The notes: generated from the letters alone by a model not told the origin. A stretch of DNA of 64,000 nt from Camillea tinctor (GCA_022578605.1 MU394140.1:80133-144132), one strand, 5' to 3'. Counted from the first letter of the stretch, positions 10,671 through 24,091 are shown. Numbers and translations: made by a program.

Positions 10671-12333
10671 CGTGATTTTTGTTGTTATCTCCCTTAGTTT
10701 GTGTTCACTTAGATGGCATATGTCGGTGGTGGTGATCACGAAATTGAGGGAATGTATAGATGGGTGTTCCGTACTTGTTCGGGGTCTGTATTTGTTGCGG
10801 TGCAGGATATACGTGTGTATACGTGTAGGTCACCCCCTCCAAGTCATTGCTGAGTTGGTCAAAGGCGGTTTCCACTTTTGGGTATCAGGGTGGCTGAAGT
10901 GGCGTACCTTCTGTCTGCTGATTGGCTACCTAATGAATTCAAGGACTTAGTACCTCCTAGCCTGGTCTTTGCTCTCCAGGTTCCCCATTTCATAAGTCTC
11001 TCGGTTTAGCCGATGCTAATGGAAGGTACTTACCTACCTATGGAAGCTGCTGAGGATGGTTACTGTGGCGGAGGAGAGGCTAGAGAGGAGACTAGGTACC
11101 CCGGGCCTAAGCAGCTTAGGAATGCATGGTGTACCTAGGTACCTAGTATACGTACACAATACACATGGATCATTCCTGTGTACCGTACTTCTACTTTCGT
11201 GTTTTGCGATTGGCTGGAATCCTTCTCGGGGCACTCTGCCATACATACCTGACCTAAGTACATCTTCTTCTTCTCCATTCTCCGGTCTCTTCAAAGTAAC
11301 CTTACCCTAACCAACTTAAGAGACATCGCTGTGAGATGGAACGAAGAACACGGACAATCCCCCCCTTTCGATTTATATACATCCACACAGACCCAGACTG
11401 GTAGGTTCCACTACAACTACCTAACCTACAGAATTACCCATTGACAGAAACCGGCTAATACTTCTAGTGTACCTTCTGCTGGCCGGACTTGGTCGTATTG
11501 TCCACCGTAGATCGCATTGCATCCTTAAAGACCAGCGAGTCACCTCGGCCGTCCGAAGAGCCTACATATTGGACATCCTATCGTGGTGATAGATCGACAT
11601 TCGGTCTATACGCCGGCCTATATCCATTGCTCCTATGGACATTTCGTATGTGGTGGTTAAAGATACCCCCATTAATATTATTAGCATGAGTATTATTTCT
11701 TATCTTTTTTTCTTCACTATTTTCTCCATCTTCGCCCAACCCTCCTTTCAGCTCATAGTCTTCGTATTCGAGGTATACATAGTCATGTCGTATTACCGTA
11801 AGTATATAAGTATGCGTATGTACATACATTACATATACGCAAACCAATAGGGGATTGCTATTGTCGAAGATCTTCCCCGTCTAAGGTAGGTTACCTCATC
11901 AATAAAATCATCCAACCCCTCCAACCCTCCGTCTCGTATTGAAAACATTGGACATGAGCCGGCCAGGACTTGTAGGTATCTAGTGCCTGTATAGGACCTT
12001 CAGTCTTTCTGTATGCTTTTTTCACCATCCTTGTTTTTTTTTCTCCTTTTCCCCCCGAATTCTTCCCTCCTTCATCAACTAGCCTCTTTTACACACACTT
12101 TCCTACTTTCTCCTCTTCCATATTTTCCCCTTTCTCCTCCCCCCCTCCCCTTTCTCTCGTTCTCTGCCCCGCTCCTTTGCCAACCCCCCTTCACCTATCA
12201 CACCAAACTCCAATCCATATGATTGTCTAGAAAAACAAAAGCCAACTATCGTGCGGAGACATGCGAATGTCGCCTCAATGCAAGGGGGGGGTATCCTTTT
12301 CTTTAAAGAAAAATTCGTAAAACCTAATCCATT
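10671..12333. other. Intergenic: peptidase upstream region and transcription-factor 3' flank
   Basis: No convincing gene. Contains a TACCTAGGTACCTAG-type palindromic cluster at 11131-11148, AT-rich sequence near 11650-11850 and a C/T-rich block near 12010-12200. Short ORFs here have no family resemblance. Confidence 0.55.
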
Positions 12334-15300
12334 TCAATGCTGCGGAAACATTCCGTGCCATGGCGTATTAGCTACTAAGTTATCGAAATCCTCTGATTGC
12401 TGCCGCTGCCGTACTTGCTGTGCTTGATCCTCGTGCCGATGCTGCGCCGGGTGCATCTGTGCCGGGGACATGGGGTCCGAATACATCTGCGCCGGGAAAC
12501 TGAACCCTGGCTGTGTCTGGGTCTGCATCAGGTAAGGTGGTAGCGGCCCGAGGAGCTGGCCCTCGATGCCGTCATAAAGATTTGGTACGTAATACTGAGA
12601 AGGATCGTGATGTGGAATGCCTCCTGGGCTGGCACCGTGGACACCAGGTCGGTGGGCCCCGAAATCGACTCGGGGCTGGTTAGGATATGCTAAAGGATCG
12701 TCCGAAGGAAACATCATGGCATCTAGCCGATGGATCTGCTGCGCTGCGCTACTTGCTCGATGCTGTAAGTTCATATGACTTGAATCGTGCATACCAGGCG
12801 CGGTTAGAGAGTCCGTTGATGTTGCTGCTAAGTCTAAATGCGAAAATTGAAAGCTTGAAGAAAATGCTGCACCGAATTCCGAGTTTGCCAAGTGGGCAGC
12901 ATTAAAGGGAACGCCTGGGTGGACCGGTCCAACCGAGGCCCTTGTTGTTGCCGAACTGCTTCTAGGCCGACTAACAACTTCAGTCTGGCGTCTTGCTATG
13001 TCGATGGGATATATCCTCTGGGCCGATTTCTGCACCCCAGTAGGTCGTGGTCCCGAAGCTGGTCGCTTCTTCGAGGAGACAGCTCGTGACTTTACGCTCT
13101 GGAGATTAGGAGGCAATTGGTCAAAGAGCATCTTGGATAGTCAGCCACCACACTTATAACACTACAGAGGTTCTTGCTTACACCCAACGCATTTGATATT
13201 CTGTCCGCGGCCATACTCTTGCTCGCAATGTCATTAATCATGTCTCTACCTGCGACAGCGTCTGCGAAAATTTCTGTTGTGCCCGGTTTATCTTGGTTCT
13301 CCAACACAAAGAAAACCAGGGATATGATAGCAAAGAATTCAGAGAATAGTGTAAACCAGTAAGGCCCAACAAGAGAGACTTGCTTCCGCGCCTCCGTTCC
13401 GATGTGTACGATGTTCCGAGCAACACTAATGCTGGCAGCTCCACAAGCGTAGGCGCGCTCGTTGACATCCTTGCCGGCAGAAATACGTGGTGATACGTAG
13501 TGCAGGAACGGTCGATATAGCACCATCTGGACATGCGCATAGGCAAATCTCAACAGATTCCGAACCCTATGGTTGAAATTAGCACATTCCAATACCTTTC
13601 CTATCCGAAAGTAGGGGTACCACAACCCACTACCTCTAGGATTAGGAGCAGATTCAGTGAAGCCTTAGGTGCCTTACCGAACAACTTCTTCGGGTCCTTC
13701 ACAGTTTGGCCGCCAAGTAACCGGCAGTTGCTCGTTCCACTGTTGAAGCTCTTCCTCCATCTCTTTGACCTTTGCGTAGCTAATCATGTATGATGCATAT
13801 GGTGGTCCGTCACCCTCGACTACGTTTTGCTCAATGCCCTTAAGCGGGTAAATATTCTTCACGACCTTGGACAGTATGGCCATAAGTTTCACGTGGGCAT
13901 TAAAGGCCTCGAAGAATGAAGGGGTCCCGGGAGGTGGAAGCGAGATTCCCTCCTTCGTAATGTACTGATCGTCAACTGGGGTCGGTAAGGGCTGGTCGAT
14001 ATCATCATCGTTCAGCAGCAAAGGGAACCCCAGCAAAGCAGATACATAAGTATCCATCTGCCGGCATATATAGAAGACTCTTCGTCTCGTCTCGATTTCA
14101 ATGGGGTTCAACTGGACGTTAGGGAGGTGCCGGTGTAAGCCCATCCTCAGAGCCGACCGCAATGCAATACCGACAAATCCATAACATGTACTTAGGTTGG
14201 ATATGGATTGGATGAATAGGATCATGAATAGCAACGCTTGGAGTGATGTGACGTCTCGACACTCAGTGATATCTTGCAACAAGACCCTTGCCGAGCCGTA
14301 GTATTTGAGCCTGTAATTGATAGCATTAGCCAGCGTGTCTTCACAAAACTCTGGTGAGGGGCTCGCATTACGCTTCGTCAACCGAGGCCTTGTAGGGCGT
14401 GGTTTCTGCACCCTCGTCATTGGGAACGTTGTACATGCAGCCGAGTGCCATAACAGAATAAGCCAGCGCCAGGTTTCTGTTGTCATTCCTACCAAATGCT
14501 TCTCCCGGCTTCTCGTACAGACTGTCGAGCACCTTGTAAAAAGAAGGCTTATGAACGATGCGTAATAGACAGGTTGCGTTGTCCAAAGACTCGGAGCATA
14601 GCGCTATGGCCCGTTCTTTCGGCGGCAGGTCATATACGTCCGGCGCAGGAGTTGGCTCCCACGGCGAGCTCGAAGCAGACCGAGGGGAGTCAAGATTCAA
14701 CACACCGGCAGGCCGGGGAGCGCGAGGCAGGAACGGGACCTGATAGTCTTGTCCTAAAAGGGTACGAAAGTGTTCTTTCATCCGCTTGAAGAATACGGAG
14801 CCGGACGACATTCCGTGGAAATCGTAATCGCCGGTCTCGTCCAAATCCAATTGACCTACGGTCTCGATCATAGACTGAAGCTGACCATCAATAGCTGCTT
14901 GGTTCGACTGTTCGCTTCTCATGGCTGCTGCTCTGAGTCTAGCCTGCTCGCGCATCCGGAACTCCTGTTGCACTGAAGGATCCAGATTAGGATCGTTAAG
15001 GTCAACATCTGGCATAAACTTGCGCAACAAAGTCTCTGCCCGAGAGAGCTTGTTCTCAAGGGCCTCGATATATTGTGGTGCCGGGTTCCTTCGTCTGTTC
15101 GAAGGCTTATCATAAGTGCATTCTGTCTTAGGGTTAGCAATACAACTAACACAATCTCCGAGGAAAGGGACGGAATTACCATAGCTATACACTTGGCAAT
15201 GGGTACAAGGCTGCTTGCCATCGCACTTAATTTTCTTTCTTCTACACTCGTCACAGGCTCTCGTCACTCTACGTCGTTTCTGGAGCGGGACAGAAGGGGT

Positions 15301-15495
15301 TTCATTAGAAGGTTCGGCAGGATTTTCCTGCGCAGCAGTTCCTGACGCACTTTCACCCGGAGAGTCGGTACCCAGGGTTTGCAAAGTGACATCCTCGTCA
15401 TCGGACAAGTCGTGCTCAGACGATCCCACAGTCTCGGGCTTAACAGATGCGGCGCGGTCCGCAGGAGGCTGTGAATGGCGAGAAGCGGGTGACAT
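12334..15495 (-). CDS. Asg1-like Zn2Cys6 fungal transcription factor
   Basis: Nuclear DNA-binding regulator. Exons 15495-15180, 15122-14372, 14310-13678, 13566-13182 and 13131-12334; phases fit, 960 aa. The zinc cluster is textbook (C81-X2-C84-X6-C91-X5-C97-X2-C100-X6-C107) within RRRVTRACDECRRKKIKCDG, followed by a basic linker (PSNRRRNP) and a helical coiled segment (YIEALENKLSRAETLL). The fungal_trans domain lies around residues 300-600, with LLQDITECRDVTSLQALLFM and GLHRHLP. The C-terminus is Q/P/H-rich and disordered. The cluster plus YxCTYDKPSNRRR resembles yeast Asg1 from memory, so the name is tentative and target genes are unknown. Intron 1 splits the zinc cluster between Cys5 and Cys6. 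Intron 4 ends in AAG after a CTGAC branch site. Confidence 0.9.
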
Positions 15496-17387
15496 ATCCG
15501 GCTGAGAGGGAACGGCGACGGGTTCCTCACAGAAGTGAAGAACACCCGGCCACCGTCTTACTCGGTTTCTTCACTTGTTCAAAAGATAATACATACGGCC
15601 CCATCGCATTTTGAGAATGCTTGATTCTCTCTAACAAGTTGGCGAGGCGCCCAGGCGCGAAAGTAATAAATGATAACGAATGAGTTGAAGTGATGAAAGG
15701 ATCCAGTCCGATTCGCGTGTTAATAACGAATGTATTTCTATGTGTCGACTTGGACCGAAAGATACCGCCAGGTATAAGAAGAAAAAAAGAAATAGAAGAA
15801 TAGGCCTTGCTCGTGCGACGGAGACTAGGATGGAAGTTTAAATTTAATAAGAAAAAGTAGGTGAGTACACTAGGGTGGTGGGTGTGGTAGGCTAATAGTA
15901 GTAAGTATGCCAGACTAGGGGGGGGGGAGGGGGGGAGGGCCTTGGGAAAGGTATTACGCAGGTAGAGGCCAACCCTGCCTCTCATCAGGTATACACATAA
16001 GGCTCGGTATGTAACCTGGAGAGGCGCTGGACGGCACTGGGCGAATATTCTCTTTCCATGAATGTAGTAGCGTCGACGATGGGGAGGGGGGTTGTGTACG
16101 TAGTGGCCGGCGGACAGACCCGATCGGTTGGGATAATAGACCCGACTTTCTTTAGGGCCAGCAACTCAGTATCATGGATTCTAATGCAAAACTAGATGAT
16201 TACCATCTAGTTCCTTTCGGATCGCATAATAGGTATAATGGATACTTTGCATGCAGGAAGAAGAGGCTAATCCTGCTTTAGAAGCAGAAGCAGAAGCAGA
16301 GGAAGAATAGAATAATACATGTACAGTACCCAGTAGACAGTGGACTTTTGGTATGGGTGGAGGAGGCGTTCGGACAAGACCCTAGGGTACTTGTACGAGG
16401 AAAGAAAAAGAAAAAAAAGAAAAAAAAAAGAGCGGGGGCCATGGATCTTGGTGCTTGGGAAGTACTACGAGGGGTGTTAGACAGGATTTCTTTCGAGATG
16501 GATGCTCGCGATAGTGGAGAGGTAAGGCAAGACCGGTAGGTAAGTTCAACCCCGGCATATACTGTACATATTTATTAATGCCCAGGCCGTAGGTCATGGT
16601 TTTACCTTTTAGACAAACTTCTATAAGTATTAGATTCGTTGTCAACGCCGGTTTAGAACTTGCTTGGGTGAGCACTCGACAACGTACAAGGAAATTGTTA
16701 ATTCTCTCAAACTAGTGCTATGGATGGACGCAGGAGATCATCTGGTGTCTGTACCCAATAGCAGGTTTCTTCTCCTTTCTTTTACTTTTTTTTTTAGATC
16801 CATTTCTGGAGGGGTTTTTTTTTTGCTAATGATTTTTCATACTATAGCCAGAGCTATAAAGACTCTTAAAAATATCTGGCACGAAGAAGCTGATGGTGTT
16901 TGCTGAGTAGTTGTCTGCTGTTTAACATTGCCACGACCCCTGATGGAAACGGCTACAGTCGCGGTTCGTCTTAGCCAGGTATGGGTACCGGTAGCAGCAT
17001 TATTGGTCCGCTGTAACGTAGGATAGTAGTTACGAGCTCGCATGTAGAGAGTAAGTGAGGAGGTCGATGAGAAGCGGCTGACGCAACTGATTCATGACTT
17101 GTCTATCCTCTGGGGCCATCTTCAAACTCGACGCTCGGGGCTGTCTCGGCGTGAACCGGACCAGAAAACTGAAAAGTTCTTCAGGGTGACCGGATAGATA
17201 TCGAAATAATTTCTAGGCACAGGAGAAGTAGATAGGTTTACAGTGTGTAAAAGTCGGAACTTTCCTCTATGAATTACTTATCTGCTCGGCACTCGGCTCG
17301 GCGGGAGGTTATGTCCTTGGGAAAGTTTCCATATTCTTAGTCGACTCCATTCTCCGTCGTGACTCTCGGCCAATTCTCCTAGGAGGA

Positions 17388-17407
17388 CATCAAAAAATTT
17401 TTTGATG
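17388..17407. repeat. Perfect 20-bp palindrome
   Basis: CATC, six A, six T, GATG. Exact self-complement in intergenic DNA, possibly a binding site or terminator-like hairpin; function unknown. Confidence 0.9.
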
Positions 17408-20400
17408 GAGTGTTGGTGTGAAATTCTGGTGTTACTGTCACATAATGCTCCGTTCGGGGAGAAAAACGAAGCAAATGCAGAAATAGCAAAAGGAAAAAAG
17501 AAACGGAAAATAAAACGAAATAATAATAATAATAATAAGATCAACGTCGCTGTTTGAGTAACTGAATTATCCTATAGTGGTGCTAGGCGGCTGCACCTAC
17601 TGGGGCGGTCTCTATCCCTCCCCCACAAGTAGCGCGTCAAAATACATCATACTCGCGTTAACGTGCAGGGGATACAAGGTGCCACTGCAGAGGTATACGG
17701 GGGACTTGCTGTGTGGTGATCTTGGCACACCTCAGATTCAATCGAAGCTATCCTATGTTGGCAGAATAGCTCTTATTTCCGACAAGAGGTTACGAATCAA
17801 GATGCTGCGCAATACCTAGTACTTCAACCTCGAACCCCCTCAGGAGACAGACGCTCGATAGGTCATACATCTGGAGATGTGCACGTGCGCTTGCGTGTGA
17901 TCGAGAGGGGAGGGGGCAAAAAAGTAGAAAAAGAAAAAAGAAAAGAAAAAAAGAAAGAAGAAAAAAGAAAAAGAGTTAGAAAGTATACTTAATACAGTGA
18001 TAATATTATTGGTTTTTGTTTTTTTTGGTTATTTTTTTTCTCGCTGGTTTGTATCCACTGATGATTTGCAGGTCCTCGCTCTCAACGAATCTCGGAGAAG
18101 ACACATCATCGGCCGTGTCAGAGCCATAAGGAGGGAGTTCGGAAAAGCGGCACAAGTGCACAGGCGAGGAGAACTAATCAGGACAAGTCCGTGCCTGTGA
18201 AGCCCCACAGTCCGTCTCCTTTTAGGTCCGGAAGTCAGCTTGATTGGAGCTTCCCCCGTTCAAGTTGCACTTGGGGCCGGGACCTGAGATTCCATCAATT
18301 CTTGGCGGCTTATGTCGATTCGATCCATGGTTACTATCAGCGCTTTATTACTTGTGCCTGCATGCACGGGGCAATCCCGCCGTAGGTTATGCTCCAAGAG
18401 GAGGAAAAGAAAAGAGGAGAGAGGAGGATGAGGAGAAAGAGAAGAAGGGAGAGAGATATACTAAAAAAAAAAGTTCGGATATGTATGTCGATTAGGTTTT
18501 CTCTTTCCTTCCTTCCTTCTTTCTTTTCCCTTCTTTTCTTCTTCCCTTGTCATTCCCGCTATATTGTTACATTGAATGGTCATTGAAAGGTTCAAGGTTT
18601 GGAGAGAGACTCGGGACAGGAGAGAGAGAGAGAAGGGGGAGATAAATTACACCCGATGAATAAGCATAAAAGTTTCAAAAACGTGTAAGGGGTCCGGGAA
18701 AGCCCCGCGGTAGCAACTTGCTATAACCAATTTATAAGGTAAAATTTTAATAATATCTTATCAACTAGCTTGTAGGTTAGATAACTTTAGTTTACAGATG
18801 GATCGATTGATCTCAACTACTAAGTAAGTAGCATTATCAGGTGGATTGTACTATTGTTTAATGTTTATCATGCTAACAATAAACGTACGCGTATTATATT
18901 ATCTACACTATTGTCGATGTACACTTTCTCACTAAACAAACCAATAAAAACAAGACTAATTTTCAATGCAACATGCAATAAGGCACATACCGGCTAGCTT
19001 ACATATATTAGGTTGGCTAACAAGGTAAGCGATGTGGCCTGTTGATAAGTAACTGACAAACTGTGCACATTTTATTTTTGTGTACTCATGCCGGTGTGTA
19101 AGGTAGCTAGGTAGGTAGATATGGATAGTAAGCTCCAAGGTTGTTCTTAGGCTGACTACTAAAATGCAGGGGCGTACTCTTTTTGTTTGCCTGCCATTAA
19201 ACGTTACCTACCTACATACAATATGTACTAGTACTGGATTGAATTACGTGACGACCAAGTGACACGCTTAGACATGCTGGGGACCGTATTCACATCTATT
19301 ATAACAGATCTATAGGTACCTTTGACTCAAACATGCATATGTAGGTGTAGGTGTAAGGCCCTATGTATGTATATGTAGGTATGTATGTAAGTATGTAGAT
19401 AGGCAGGTAGGTAGGCAAGCTTCGGATGACACGGGGCGTCTGTATAGATAAATCAGTAGATACGATAGATGTGATTGATGATGTTGCGGACAAACCTGCG
19501 ACTAGAAATGATGGAAGATTCCTTGCCAGTCCGAAAGAAAGGGCAGAAAGAAAAAGAAAAAAAAGAAAGAAAAAAGAAACATCTAACGTAGTGATTTTCT
19601 CCGTTCCCTCTAATGCACGTTCAAACTAGCTGCATGTGCATACAGGTTGGGCTCAGTCAGCCTAGCCTAATAAATAGTACGAATGGAGTCGTCCACCTAT
19701 GCGTAGATAGATGAACATGCATATCGTCGAGATGTCCATGGCCTACAATCAAAACTCGGTAAGGCACATTGCCAAGCTTGCCTATCTACCCATATTATCT
19801 AGGGTCTTGTCAATGAGTTTGAGTGGTGTAGCAAGACCGTCACCTGATCCACAATGATGCAGACATTATTGCCAATTGCGACGATGACTTGAGTCGCAAA
19901 GCATTACTGACTGACTGACTAACTGACTAAGAGCAACATTGATTAGTACCTAGATAGTATAGTACACGAGTACCTAGGACATACGTACGAACGTGCCTAG
20001 TTAGTGTGCTTGCACATTGGCATGTAGGATAACCAACCACTTGGAGTAGTAGTGGTATACACACTTGGCTACCTAGGTATACATAATATGTGGATGTACA
20101 TACTGGACCAGGTAGCTTAGCTGGTATGTCATACAACAAGCATCAATTAAATGGACTCAACTTTTTAATGCCAAGACGGGGGGTCTTTTTTTATAAAAGA
20201 AAAATATATGCAGTTATGGATTCATAGTTTCGAAAATAGAGAGAGAGAAGTATAAGAGACTATATGATGTTTGAACACAGTGAAGAGTAGTTAGCTAGCA
20301 AAAGGAGAAAGGAAAGAAGGTAAAAGAAGATTATTAAAAAAAAAAAAACCCCCTAAAAAAAAACTATAAAAAAAAAACTCATGATGTTATGTTGTAACTC

Positions 20401-21363
20401 TAGTCTAGTGTGTATATGTGTATGTCTATATGTGTTAGAGATGTGCGGCAACTTAGTTGTTCACGCGATCAAATTTTCATTGGGCGTCCCATATTAATCC
20501 AGCTCGCCCTGCCCGCTAGTGTCCACTTTGCCCACAAAGACGATGAAAGGATTTTCCCTAGCGTAACACCAGCCCTGCTTACAGCTCTTCCAGCGCTGTC
20601 AATCCGCGTGCGCCCGTTGGCAGACTAGATTGCTTGGAAGGGTTTATTGAGGGGGGGGGAGCCTTCGGAAGCTGTTCCCTACCTGAGCCGGACTTGCGCC
20701 TTGCGCCTTGCTTTTGTGGTTCAATAGGTTGCCAGCATGACCTACACGTGTAAGAAGTTTTACTGCGCTAGTGTAGTAAAAATTGATATGATATAGTATA
20801 TAGTAAAGGATTGAAATCAAGTACTCACTACTACATACTAAACCTACATATGTAAGTAAGGGACTGGGCATTCTCATAATTGATTATATATACTTGCACC
20901 TATCTACTTAGCTAGCTTAGGTATGTACATTGATACTAGATGCTAAGGTATATACCTCTGTCCTATGCATACCTTTTGTATGTTAATAAGTGTACTATAT
21001 ATCACCTATTATAAACAACTACTGAGGTATTATACATATAGTAAGGCAATATAGGTACATCATTAGTATGTATGGATGTAGGTAGGTATGTAGGCATGTA
21101 GGTATCTAGGTATCAATACTTAATGTTGGTTGGTTGTTCGGTACTTAGAGCACGTTATATCCCGATTGTGCGATGCCTTGACCTCAGGCCGTCGCCTTAA
21201 CCTTCAAATTACCTCTTGTACCCTATGTGGTTAGGAGAATGTGTTCCGCACCTGCCGTGGCTATCTGAGGTCCTACCCAGGTAATGGTAATGTATTGCAT
21301 GGATATGTAGTGTAGATACCACTGTACATACAAAAATGACAAGCTTAACGACCCCTCAGCAAG

Positions 21364-21431
21364 GGGGGGAAGGGGAGGGGAAGGGGGGGGCCAAAAAATT
21401 TATAAAATAAAAAAAAAATAAAAAATTACCT

Positions 21432-21484
<53 letters not shown>

Positions 21485-21616
21485 NNNNNNNNNNGCACCC
21501 CCCCCCCCCCCCCCCCCCCCCCCCAGGGCGGCCCCCCGCGGGCCCGGCGGCGCCCAAAAAATAAAAAAAAAAAAAAAAAAATAAAAAATTACCCCCCCCC
21601 CCCCCCCCCCCCCCCC
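21364..21616. other. Assembly gap wrapped in poly-G and poly-C
   Basis: Ten N at 21485-21494 are preceded by about 50 G and followed by about 30 C, then GC-rich sequence, an A-rich stretch and another C run. The A-rich string ending in AAAAAATTACC occurs on both sides of the gap (near 21391-21431 and 21555-21592). This looks like a scaffold join with unreliable flanks rather than normal genomic sequence. Confidence 0.85.
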
Positions 21617-21954
21617 TGGAGACCGAGGGGTCCAAGCGCCCCAGATGTGTAATGGGTCAACCCTAGCCTATATGGGTAAGGTACGTGTAGAAGGTGCATG
21701 GAACCGATAACGATTACATGAAGCTACCCCGCCGCCAACAGCCTGGCAGCCTGAACGCAACCACTCAAGACCAGCCTCGCAAACAACCCGCAGAACGGCT
21801 TCGGACTGATCCTCCAATCCATTACCTATCGTGAATCCTTTTTCAGCCGCGCAGGGAACATTGACTGCAGCAAGCCAAGCCTAATCCTCGTACGATACCA
21901 CAACTTCTACCATCCTAGCTTTTTCTGGAACCCCGTTCAACCCGTTCAACCCGT

Positions 21955-22018
21955 CCAGGCTTGCCATTGCCAGGCTTGTCAGGCTTGTCAGGCTTGCCAG
22001 ACTCTTGCTAGGCTGGAC
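21955..22018. repeat. Short tandem CAGGCTTGT/C repeat
   Basis: Several imperfect copies of an octamer/nonamer around CAGGCTTG, preceded by three copies of an ACCCGT/TTCAACCCG unit. Located 250-320 bp before csn1. Confidence 0.8.
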
Positions 22019-22087
22019 AAGCTAAGAAGTTCATCGTCAGTCTTGGTATCAGTTCTCTCTCTATTCTATACCTAATCTACCCCTTCC

Positions 22088-22128
22088 CTACCTACCTACC
22101 TACCTACCTACCTACATACATACATACA
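22088..22128. repeat. CCTA/CATA microsatellite
   Basis: Tetranucleotide repeat of about ten units, CCTA turning into CATA, about 140 bp upstream of the csn1 start. Confidence 0.95.
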
Positions 22129-22268
22129 TTGATACTACATACAATCTACATTACATATTGATATTTACTAACTTACTAGTAATCTACCATCCCCCCTAGA
22201 AGGCTAAACAAAAACCCGTTTGGTACTTCTCTCTCTCTCGCTCTCACTCTCTCTAACACCCAGCCATC

Positions 22269-24091
22269 ATGGCTACTAACCAACAGAATCACCTGCTGGC
22301 CTTCTTCACCGCCATGGATAACCAGGGAGGAATTATTGTTAGAGGTAAGTACCTTGTCTAACCCTGATCCCTTCCTCCACCCCCCCCCCCCCCCCCCCCC
22401 TCATCGCCCCCATCGGACCCCCCTCTTCTCCATCTCTCCCCCATCTGCGCGTCCCAAACCTTACCGTACTGATACCCTCCTCGTCACAGATGCCCCCAAG
22501 CTTGATCTTGACCTCTACATATCCAATTACAAAGGTTGGTCACACACCTGTGCACACGCACACTCCATTTCTTCTCTTGTCGTCATCACGGCGACTCCGA
22601 TTGCTTGCGACAATGCCTGATATCTCTAGGTCGAACCCGCTTCGAACGACTCTTGGTCATCGGCCAATGCTCTGTAACCCTATGTCTCGATGCTCTAAAA
22701 GCTGCCATTGTCGAAGCCAAGAAAGGGAAAGATGTCCAGCGCTACCGTGACGCTTGGGAGTGCATCCGCACGGCGGCACCCGCTGAGCCTGAGGCTATAT
22801 GGGATGATGCTTGGGTCAATGCCACCGAGAGGGCCAACAAATTGGAGACGCAGCGTCTTGAGGCTGAACTAAAGGGTTACAAGAACAATCTAGTGAAGGA
22901 GAGCATTCGGGTATGGGTCATATTTTCTGACAGGCCTGTCCTGTCTCGGCAAACGTGACCGCATGCATATGCTAACCAGTGCTGTTGTTTAGATTGGCCA
23001 CCGTGACCTTGGTGAGCATTTGGAAAGCATAGGGGACCTCAACGGAGCTGCCGATGCCTATCTCAAAATGCGGCCGGATGCAAGCACGCAGTCCCATATT
23101 TTAGATGTGGGCAAGCACATCATCAGCACTATGTTGCAGAAGCGTGATTGGCCGGGAGCACTCGCAAACATCAACAAAGTCCTAGTAGCGAACATGTCAC
23201 CCGAGGAGCAGAATGCCGAGCAGCCGTATCAGAAAATGGTGTCTGGCTTGGCCTATCTTGGGACGGAGAAATACCACGAAGCCGCAAGAAGCTTTCTAGA
23301 GGTGGGTGATCCGATCGTTTGCCAGCGATACAACGATGTTGTCAGCTCAAACGACATTGCTACATATGGAGGTTTGTTGGCGCTCGCATCTATGGACCGG
23401 CTGGAGCTGCAGATTCGCGTCCTAGACAATTCCGCTTTTAGAAATTACCTCGAGCTAGAGCCTCACATCCGCAAAGCCGTCTCCATGTTTGTCAATGGGC
23501 GATACTCAGCATGTCTAGCGATCCTCGAGTCGTACCGCGCCGATTATCTCCTCGACATCTATTTGCAGAAGCACGTTGCTAGCCTCTTCTCTTTGATTCG
23601 CAGTAAATGCATTGTTCAATATTTCTTGCCTTTCTCGTGCGTCACGCTGGATAGCATGAACACTGCCTTTGCGAAACCGGGCGAGTCTCTAGAAGATGAA
23701 CTCATTAGTATGATCAAGAGCGGAGTGCTGAAGGCACGAATCAACACTATTGACAAGGTCAGTTAGGATATCATGCTACTCCCCTCTCCTATCCCCCCTT
23801 TTCTTCTTCTCTCTTTTCCCACTAATACGAATAATAATCCAGTTACTTGTTGCGGTTTCCAATAATGCCCGGGTAGCTATGCAAACCCAAGGTATAGAGG
23901 CTGCTAGAAACTATGAACGTGAAGCTCTAGAACGTATCCGCCGCATGAGCCTAGCTGCTGCTGACCTAGAAGTCAGGGGCCAATCCCGAAAGATTGGGAG
24001 CACGGGAGGGAACCTGGCCGGGGTCGGGGACATATGGTCGGACGATAGCAACAGAAGGCTGTACAATCCTGGTGAAACCGCGTCTAGCTAG
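22269..24091 (+). CDS. csn1: COP9 signalosome complex subunit 1 (PCI domain)
   Basis: Scaffold subunit of the COP9 signalosome, which removes Nedd8 from cullins. Exons 22269-22344, 22490-22534, 22630-22910, 22993-23757 and 23843-24091; phases fit, 471 aa. Diagnostic stretches are DAPKLDLDLYISNYKGRTRF, the helical-repeat segment IGHRDLGEHLESIGDLNGAA and DPIVCQRYNDVVSSNDIATY. They are followed by the PCI domain with YLLDIYLQKHVASLFSLIRS and IKSGVLKARINTIDK, then a helical tail rich in Arg and Glu. The start has good context (ATCATGG) and is the first in-frame ATG. Intron 1 contains a run of 21 C. Intron 2 uses a GTTGGT donor. It converges on prp18, with 543 bp between stop codons. Confidence 0.95.
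22380..22400 (+). repeat. Poly-C run of 21 in csn1 intron 1
   Basis: Homopolymer between a GTAAGT donor and an ACAG acceptor. It resembles the C and G runs seen at the assembly gaps but here is fully assembled. Confidence 0.9.

Larger units (their letters stand above)
15496..22268. other. 6.8-kb intergenic region between transcription factor and csn1
   Basis: No recognisable protein gene or RNA gene. It starts as the upstream region of the minus-strand regulator and ends as the upstream region of csn1. It contains G-rich runs near 15919-15937, A-rich runs near 16402-16430, a 20-bp perfect palindrome at 17388-17407, TATG/TAGG-type repeats near 19350-19420, scattered CCTAGG/TACCTA motifs, one assembly gap and a CCTA microsatellite. 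Short ORFs look random. Confidence 0.6.
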
